Assembly: GCA_029706075.1 (NCBI GenBank)
Contig: JAINUG010000020.1
Span: forward strand, 2,743,625-2,807,624
Direction: 5' to 3'
DNA: 64,000 nt
From: Aldrovandia affinis
Lineage: Eukaryota; Chordata; Actinopteri; Notacanthiformes; Halosauridae
The translations under genes were made by a program, and so were the position numbers. The first letter of the stretch is position 1, and every line of letters starts with the position of its first letter. This document shows positions 57,071-64,000 of the stretch, piece after piece. The notes beneath the pieces were generated by a model. That model saw only the letters and a list, made by a program, of their open reading frames with translations. It did no database searches and was not told where the DNA came from.

Positions 57071-57756
57071 TCTGGGGCCTGTTTCACAAAGAAGGATTAG
57101 TGGGTTAACGAGCTAACTTTGGGTTTAAATCTGGGTTTTTGGTCTCACGACTGTGGCTCACTTTTAACCAGGTTGCATCGCCATGGTAACTTATGCTATG
57201 AACCTAACCTGCTCCGGAGTAAATTCAGGCTAATGGATCAAATCCTATAAAAATCCAGTCCCCTCACCAATCAGCTCTCTGGAAAATGGCCTCACCAATC
57301 CTAGAGAATTGCGTAATCGTGTTTTTTTTATATCACAGGTACAGATTCCCCGCGGAGGGAATATTGTATCTTTGCAAGCTTCTAGAGCCGCATGTCACAA
57401 ATGCCACTCGTTGAAGCCTTGCGATCACTGTGCAGCAGTATGTATGTATTGCCCTATGTTTTCTAGCCACCGGTACATATACATATTCCGTTGGCGATGC
57501 AGAGAACCTGAGCAAACATACAGTTTATATTGTTGTATCTATATAGTTATCAATAATTAAGCAAATTTACTGTTGCATATTAAGTGCGGTGTAATTTTCT
57601 CATATGATTCCTGAGTGATAGATTAACAATAGATTGCACTCACATTCCCATCACCGCAGCCCTGGGTGAGCCACAGTCGTGAGACCGAAAACCCAGGGTT
57701 AAGCCCAAAGTTAGCTTGCTAGCCCATCAATCCTGCTTTGTGAGACAGGCCCCAGA
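57071..57756. mobile_element. MITE-like element with long inverted repeats (GGGGCCTGTTTCACAAAG ends)
   Basis: Left TCTGGGGCCTGTTTCACAAA and right TTTGTGAGACAGGCCCCAGA pair, and pairing continues through CTAACTTTGGG and GGGTTTTTGGTCTCACGACT. TAA on the left and TTA on the right give no clear target duplication. A second partial right end occurs at 57935-57957. Confidence 0.8.
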
Positions 57757-58184
57757 TTAGATCTCTCCATGTTGCATGTGATTGGCTGTGTTACAAACCC
57801 CGCCTCTTTTGTGTGCACATGCTCATAGCTCGATCGAGTTGATAACCACTGTCGTGAGACGCTTTAACCGTAATTGCCTTTGTTAGGCTTTGTGTAGCCA
57901 GCTAACGCAAAGATACCCTGACTATGTTGAACTTCCTTTGTGAGACAGGCCCCTGGTCTCTGAACCAATACAAAACAGCAGACTAGTAATTGAGTTAACC
58001 CAGAGGTTGAAAAAGAGTAAGTTGAACATGAAGCTGTTTTGGTTCTTTGGTCAAGCAAACACTCAGGATTCAATACTCAGGGTAAGACTAAATGCCAGTT
58101 CTTGTGTCTAGAAGTTGGTTTCAACAGAATATATGAGAGAACAGAGCCAACAGAATATATTCAGAGCTCTCTTGACTCAGCACT
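57757..58184. other. no gene; partial second copy of the GGGGCCTG repeat end
   Basis: CTTTGTGAGACAGGCCCCTGG at about 57937 matches the right end of the preceding element. Nothing else was recognised. Confidence 0.5.
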
Positions 58185-58815
58185 CAGCTAGATGGGGTTT
58201 AAGTCTGGAGACTGTGCTGGCTATTCCATGATTTGAAGCCTACCGTCTTGTTCTTTTCTTCTAAGGTAGTTCTGACATAGCCTGGAGGTATGTTTTGGGT
58301 CATTATCTAACTAGGTGTAGACCAGAGGGTATTGCATTGCGCTGCAAAATGCTGTGGTAGCCCTTTTGGTTCAGGATGCCAGTCACTGTGCAAGTCGCCG
58401 ACTCCAGCAAAACAGCCCCAGACTATCACGCTTCCTCCTCCATGTTTGACAGTTGGTGTCACACACTGAGGAACCATCCTTTCGCTTACTCAATGGCATA
58501 CAAAAACCCTGCGTGATTAACCGAAGATTTTGATTAATCGTTCCATAAGACCTTCTTCCAGTCTTCAGTAGTCCACTGGCGGTGCTTCATGGCCCAGGCA
58601 AGCCTCTTTTTCTTATTTTGCCATTTTAGCAACGGCTTTCTTACTGCCACTTGAACCTGTCAAACCTGCAGCTCAAAGTCTTCTCTTCACAGTTGAAACT
58701 GAGACTTCCTTACTTCGACCAGTGTTACGCTGTGCTTGAAGCTGTTGTCCTGTGAGCCGCCTATCACGCAAGCTGTTGACTCTCAGAAACTTGTCTTCTG
58801 ATTTTGTTGTGGCTT
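58185..58815 (-). pseudogene. Tc1-like transposase remnant
   Basis: The minus strand matches a common fish Tc1 transposase over its central part, recognisable from TGCTGTTTTGCTGGAG, GAAGGTCTTATGGAACG and CCACTGGACTACTGAAGAC, which encode WTTEDW- and HRVGG-type words, with multiple shifts. Similarity stops abruptly at 58815. No terminal repeats. Confidence 0.7.
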
Positions 58816-61140
58816 TGGGTCTGTTGATGGTCGTCGATGGCTATCTGCCTCGGGTGTTCGCAAATGAGCTAGCCCGATGTTTGCTTTGTTTTAGATTTCA
58901 CTGTTGGTATTTAGATTTACAGTTCCGTAGTCTAGCGACTCATGGAGTGGAGCGTCATTAAATGAACAGACCTCAAGTTGCAGCGAGTATACGGATATTT
59001 GCTCGCAACGCCGTATTCGATTAGATTTCGTTTTAAGCATACCCCCAGCTTTAATCTCTCTGGTTCAGTGGTGTGCCATAAACGATCGTGGGCTGAACGA
59101 ACAACATCCGCCCCTTTGCGCAAGTTATATCTTTGAGGAGAAGATATAAAATATCTAAGTCAAGCTAAATAATGAATATTCGACTGCTTTTGTTTGAAGA
59201 ATTGAAAGAAATATATTTTTTCTGCAATGATGTTAGATTCACGCTTTTGAGGTATTGAATATGTAGGCTAAACCTTGCTTAAAATTCACTTATGGTATTA
59301 CTTGATGGGACTTCAAAGAACTTTAAGATTCTTTAGCATGGATTTTTATGTTTTCAATTTTGGAAAAACCTTCAGTCATCACATCATAGCATCAACTTCA
59401 AAATAGTTGATATGACATATTACAAATGTATACCTCATAGGTTGGATTTAATATTTCCCCATGTACTTGGCATAATACTGTGCATAAAATCAATTTGCAG
59501 ATGGGCTACTTGTGTTTGTAAGATGATATCATGTTTTTTTTTTTTTAAATAAAGCCTGACTTTAAATAGCCAATCGTTGCAAGCTGGTGCAGAAATGGGT
59601 TATGTGAAACCTATGTGAGGTGCTGGATGTGCCAAACAAAGGAAGGATTGTACAGTAGAGAGGCATGTTTCCTTGTTGGCAGGGAACCAGACACCCATAC
59701 TGAGTGTGTAGGTACCTGTACTTTGGCCTTATCATACATATACGTTACATAATGCATTTTCACAGTAGTACAGATCTCTTTTAATATACTGCATATAATA
59801 TACTTGAATTAGGTTCAAACCATTTTAGTCATATACTCTGTGTTTTTATTTTCCATTAGGTGTATGATAAACATACACTATTTGTGATTAGTAATTTGAG
59901 ACTAATCACAAATCTCCAGTACATTTTTGCCCTTGCAACTGGTCCTACGTCAGAATCAGAAGTTTACACAAAATGGTCAGGGTTAGTTTGAGTTGGGGGA
60001 GGGTGAGCTGGTTGTAGACCTGGTTTCAAGGGCAGAGGGCGCACAGAGCCATACTGGACATTGGCACGACAGCCCCTCACAGCTCCAAGTCCTGGATTTG
60101 AACACTGCCCCCTGCTCTGTGGAGATTACATAACCCCATAACCCCAATCTATTGCATAACTGTTTATTTGTAACTCCCAGTTATACTTTGGTTACAGTAA
60201 ATAATAGTTATACATCAACTGTGTCAGACATTGCTATACTGGTGGTTGTAAATATCCCACGTTTCCCCGTAAAATATTTTCAATTCAATTTTATTTTATT
60301 CGTATGCCTTGGTTGCAGGAAAAGGCTCAGGCAGCCATTCAGGATGTGATCCACCTCCATATATGATTCCGTGACTTCAGCACGGATCAGTGATACTGAA
60401 AAAATCCTTTTGGTGCATCGCCATCTTGTGGGTTGTAGTTGCACAACAACTTCCTGGAAAGCAACATGAAGAGAAGAGAAAAGTAAATATTATGTTGATG
60501 CGTTACATGGCTGAATAACAGTAACAACCATCGGTGCAAACATTCTTCCACACGTCTTCGGCATGTCACTGGCTGTTTGCATTACACTTGTGACAAAAAG
60601 TAGATACTGGACTTTCATATCTCATCCCATGGCTATCAACTAAGAAATCCTATAGTACAATCTTAAGGGAAATTCAGTTCATTATTGATCAATGAAAGTA
60701 ATCATCTTTGTTATTTTCTTCACCGTCTCTCAAAGTCCCTCTTTTGCAGTTGCCACTTGAACGAGGGGAGGCTAAGATCCCCACCCCTTAAAATGACAGG
60801 TGTACTGAACCTGTTTATGACTGCTTTAGCACAAGGGCGTAACCACATATTAAATATTGGGTTAAATGAAAGGAAAAGTTTTGTATCTGCAATTAATTGG
60901 GTCGGACAGATATGACTGTTTTGAATATCCCCCCACTCGTTACACCTATGCTTTAGGGTGACTAACAAGTATGTCTAAGGACCACCAAAAATATTGGTCC
61001 TCTCTTATTATATAATTTCTCATATAAAAATGATTTCATGAACCAATTTATGATGGTACATTGGCCATCATATTAGCATAGTGGTATGGAATGATAGAGC
61101 GCCTGTGCATTCAATCAGGGAGGATAAGAGCAAAGAAACA
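58816..61140. other. no gene recognised
   Basis: AT-rich intergenic DNA. An AG-bounded plus-strand stretch at 60319-60367 (EKAQAAIQDVIHLHI, stop) could be a terminal exon but has no recognised partner. Confidence 0.4.
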
Positions 61141-61169
61141 TCCTGGTACACAATTTAAAAAATGCAAAG

Positions 61170-61175
61170 TTTATT
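61170..61175 (-). terminator. candidate polyadenylation signal of the B30.2 gene
   Basis: AATAAA on the minus strand, 420 bases after the stop codon at 61595. Confidence 0.5.
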
Positions 61176-61594
61176 TGTTGTACAAAAACAAGAATTAAGG
61201 CACAGAACATACTGTATACACAGCTGATTCAGAGATAAGAGGGTAATATAGAAGGTTTATCTAGAACAGGATTTTACAAGGTGCTTTTTCAGTCTAGATT
61301 AAGCGTACCAAACGGTCTTCCCAAATATTTCTCAATATTTTTGAATAACGTTTTCATAAAGTCAGGTGATAATAGATATTTGAATCCTTTCTACCCACTT
61401 GTCTCAATTTAATATCCACCGTACAATGCATTTATTATGAGTTCATGGTTTGTGCAAGTATTTGTTATTATTGCTCGGATTGTTTCATATTTTCTATCAC
61501 TCGCAAATGGTATCAGATGTTATATGTGTCATTTGCTGTTTTGGCTACCTATGTTTTATTTTCTCATTTTGCACCAACTATTATGCTGGCACAG

Positions 61595-62158
61595 TCAGGA
61601 TGAGCAGGACGAGCCACCCATTAGTGGCAGCACTGAGTGACAGAGTTTCACAGAGCACTGTTCCCCAATCCAAAACCCAGGATATACAGGCTCAGTGAAC
61701 ACAGTCTTCATGCTATAGAGGAGGGTCATTCTGTCAGAGATGCTGTAAAATGACAGCGTGCCGGCTGAGTGATCCAGGTACACCCCTACTCTGGGGTAGT
61801 AGGGAACAGGTATTTGCATCCCTTTGTTGTTGTGGCAAACAGAGTAAACTCCCCTGATGCAATCCAAGCTCCAGGACTTGTCGTTCCCTCCAAATGAAGA
61901 GGCCCGATCCCCACCTTTCCTCTTAATCCCTTTATATGCGACCGCTATTTCCACCTTATCCCCACTCACTTCAGCCTCCCAGTAATGGCGGCCTCCCGAC
62001 AGAGCCTCCCTGCAGAGCACCTGGCACTTGAAGTCAAATCTCTCTGAGCTTACGGGGGTATCTTTGCTCACCTCGCACCCGCGCCACCTCTCTGTCCCCC
62101 GCAGACAGACACAGCTGACTGTGTGCTGTGTTGGGGTCCAGCGTGAGCTGGCGGGCGT
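61595..62158 (-). pseudogene. PRY-SPRY (B30.2) exon of a TRIM-type gene, one frameshift
   Basis: The acceptor CCCTCAG precedes 62158. The PRY part reads ARQLTLDPNTAHSQLCLSAG and EVARVRGEQRYP; then one base is gained or lost near 62050, after which the frame gives VSSERFDFKCQVLCREALSG, GRHYWEAEV, GNDKSWSLDC, RVGVYLDHSAGTLSFYS and EPVYPGFW, ending at a stop at 61595. All expected B30.2 blocks are present. This domain is the ligand-binding C-terminus of fish TRIM and some NLR proteins, often in innate immunity. The RING, B-box and coiled-coil exons would lie upstream but are not seen within the window. The shift suggests a pseudogene, or a sequencing error in an otherwise well-kept exon. Confidence 0.85.
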
Positions 62159-62280
62159 CTGAGGGCAGAGAAGGAGAGGTTGTTAGCTGAGTGTGTGTGG
62201 TTGTGCTTATCAGGGTGTGCCATTGATGTGTGCTGTCTCTGAATGTAGCTGGTGTAGACTCTCAGAGCAAACAGACTCAC

Positions 62281-62376
62281 GTCTTAAGAACTCTCCCCTG
62301 GTCTTGGGCTCTGGCAATTGGGGCAATTGGGGCAATTGGGGCAATTTGGGGATCCCAAGATTTCTGACTTTAATTG
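62281..62376 (-). CDS. linker exon before B30.2 with LPQ repeats
   Basis: 96 bases between acceptor CTCTACAG and donor GTGAGT. It reads AIKVRNLGIPKLPQLPQLPQ, LPEPKTRGEFLRR and joins in phase to the B30.2 exon. The PEPKTR.EFL motif is the standard link between coiled coil and PRY in fish TRIM proteins. The CAATTGGGG unit (9 bp) is repeated three times plus a partial, giving LPQ repeats that most relatives show once. Confidence 0.75.
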
Positions 62377-62984
62377 CTGTAGAGAGTGAGACCCAGAGAT
62401 TAAAGGGAGATGTGGGGAGGAATCAAGAATGTCATGCAAAGACTGCATAATAATAATAATAGTAATGATAATGATACATTTTATTTATATAGTGCTGTAT
62501 CATCAAACTCAAAACAATACAGCACTAAAAGTAAAAAAATACATTAAAAGACATTTTAAGGTGCATGTTAATTCCTACATACAGTATTATAGGGTGTGTC
62601 TGAGTATCATTTAAAATTATTGTATTTCTTTTCTGTATATCGTCCTAATGAAATGGGTATGATTTACCATGATCACTCTTAAATCAAACTGCTGAACTAA
62701 CAACCTTGTTTGGCTGAAGAAATGTCCCCTTGTTTATTATTTTTTTAACCAATTTTATCCCTGATTTTATTTTCTTTCCTTTGGAATGGTCGGTTTCATC
62801 GCTGAAACAGTGATGTGTCCAAGTGTCCATGACCACTTCCTGCCTTCACAGGTCTGTGTTTCTGTACTTCCGCTCTGCATTTGCCATTCCCTGAAGAAGC
62901 TGAACCTCACACTGAACCTAACTAGCTTAACTAACATAACAGGCAACAAGGCATGCATTTGTGTGTGTGCGCATGCAAGTACAT
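62377..62984. other. no gene recognised
   Basis: Presumed intron of the B30.2 gene. It contains an (ATA)n tract at 62449-62475 with TTTTATTTATATAGTGCTGT, a LINE-tail-like stretch. Confidence 0.45.
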
Positions 62985-63170
62985 TTACATTTTAGGCATT
63001 TAGCAGAAGCTCTTATCCAGAGCGACTTACACAATTTACATTTATTTACCTACAATCCATTTACACAGCTGGATATTTTACTGAAGCAATTCAGGTTAAG
63101 TGCCCCACCTGGCCAGGCCAGCTCCCTACAAGCCCAGCTCCCTAACCATTACACTACACTGCCAGCCCTA
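62985..63170 (-). repeat. tRNA-headed SINE with L2-type 3' end
   Basis: Read on the minus strand it starts GGCAGTGTAGTGTAATGGTT and ends in GTAAGTCGCTCTGGATAAGAGCTTCTGC; same family as 35383-35525. Confidence 0.75.
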
Positions 63171-63599
63171 TATGTGCCAGTATGCGTATGTGCGTGTGAG
63201 TGTATGTATCTGTGAGCATGGGCATTCATTTGCCATTATTACTGCCTAGATACTTGGTTGGTAATCCTGTGTAAATTTACCAGCCAATGAGCAAAGAAAA
63301 AGCGCCGCACTGGTCATTAGGAGGTAGCAAAACGAAAAGGCAATACTGCATGGATGAGCATTCTTCTTTATTTTTTTTGTCAGTATTTGAATATTGTGGA
63401 TAGCAGCGCACCATAGCTGTGAGGGAACTGGGCTTGGAATCAAAAGGTTGCATGTTTGATTCTGAAGTGGGGAGCTGCTCTACCCTTTAGCAAGGTACTT
63501 AAGATAAACTGCTTCAATAAATATCCAGTTATATTAATAAATAAGTATAAGATGCAGTATAAGGGTTGAACTGGATAAGGTCACTTGTGAAGTTTATAG

Positions 63600-63955
63600 T
63601 ACTTTTTGTTCTCTGTATGTGATTTTACTCCCCATTTTTCTCCCTATTTTTAGTTGCCAATTATACCCTCTCTTTTTTAGGTCAATTATCCCTACCCTGG
63701 TATGAGAGGTCGCTGCCGTAGCCCTGAGACTGGTAGTGGGCGCTGTACCGCCTCCTCCGAGCCGGCACCCACCACAGTCACCGTAACACACAGGACCACT
63801 CATATATGGAGCGAACTCATATCGGCTTCCCTCCCTCCTCCCTGGGGTGGACAGCCAATTGCCACCCCTAGTGGCACTCCCTGCCAGAGCCGAACTGGCA
63901 CGACTGGTGGAATCGTCGAACGTTCTTACCACTAGACCACCAGGGAGGCCTATAG
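63600..63955 (-). repeat. tRNA-derived SINE
   Basis: On the minus strand: CCTCCCTGGTGGTCTAGTGG (A-box), a GC-rich body with GGGGTGGCAATTGGCTGTCC, and a tail with AATTGGCAACTAAAAATAGG. Its body and tail resemble those at 32777, 34850 and 45777. Confidence 0.7.
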
Positions 63956-64000
63956 TACTTTTTTATTTGACATTGCTATCTCGATATAGTGACCTTTGGT

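Noticed and set aside
1-64000. CRISPR arrays, operons, ribosome binding sites
   Set aside because: The window is vertebrate DNA; regular repeats seen are microsatellites or tandem duplications without spacers.

Overview
The window reads as teleost fish genomic DNA. It has compact genes with GT-AG introns, at least four transposon classes typical of bony fish (hAT, Tc1/mariner, PIF/Harbinger, L2-clade LINEs, tRNA-headed SINEs, Ty3/gypsy) and one clearly intact vertebrate gene, irf6. No prokaryotic feature, CRISPR array or rRNA gene is present. The species cannot be fixed from the sequence alone.

Layout. 1-4.3 kb: a hAT transposase remnant and tandem duplications. 4.3-18.0 kb (minus strand): a nine-exon gene for a GIN1/Ginger-type integrase. 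Its second intron was about 186 bp of largely palindromic DNA and now carries a 10.8 kb nested insertion: hAT element 1 (target duplication GTTTGTAA), containing hAT element 2 (GGTCAGAC), which contains both a tandem three-LTR, gag-protease-only Ty3/gypsy element of the Gmr1 type (TCCGA) and a small hAT MITE (CTCTACCG). 18.3-19.8 kb: a broken PIF/Harbinger element. 20-26.8 kb: duplicated non-coding blocks, an L2 LINE with a SINE in its tail, a GTF2IRD2-like hAT exon and a Tc1 remnant.

27.9-34.8 kb (plus strand): an intron-containing copy of vasa/ddx4 that lacks the exons for the ATP-binding and DEAD motifs and has frameshifts, so it is most likely a duplicated pseudogene. 35.4-41.1 kb: Harbinger, hAT-MITE, SINE and Tc1 elements. 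42.1-49.1 kb (minus strand): irf6, seven coding exons whose phases all join, giving a 462-residue protein, with a long 3' UTR. 49.3-54.3 kb: gypsy LTR and pol remnants mixed with the 5' part of a hAT element. 57.1-58.8 kb: a long-TIR element and a Tc1 remnant. 61.1-62.4 kb (minus strand): the last exons of a TRIM-type B30.2/SPRY gene with one frameshift and a 9-bp in-frame repeat. The rest is intergenic or intronic DNA with SINEs.

The genes do not form an operon or pathway. The strongest points are the target-site-duplication-proven nesting inside the integrase gene, that gene's own exon structure, and the coreless vasa copy. I saw no clear new biological system. Calls rest on reading translations, splice signals and terminal repeats by eye.
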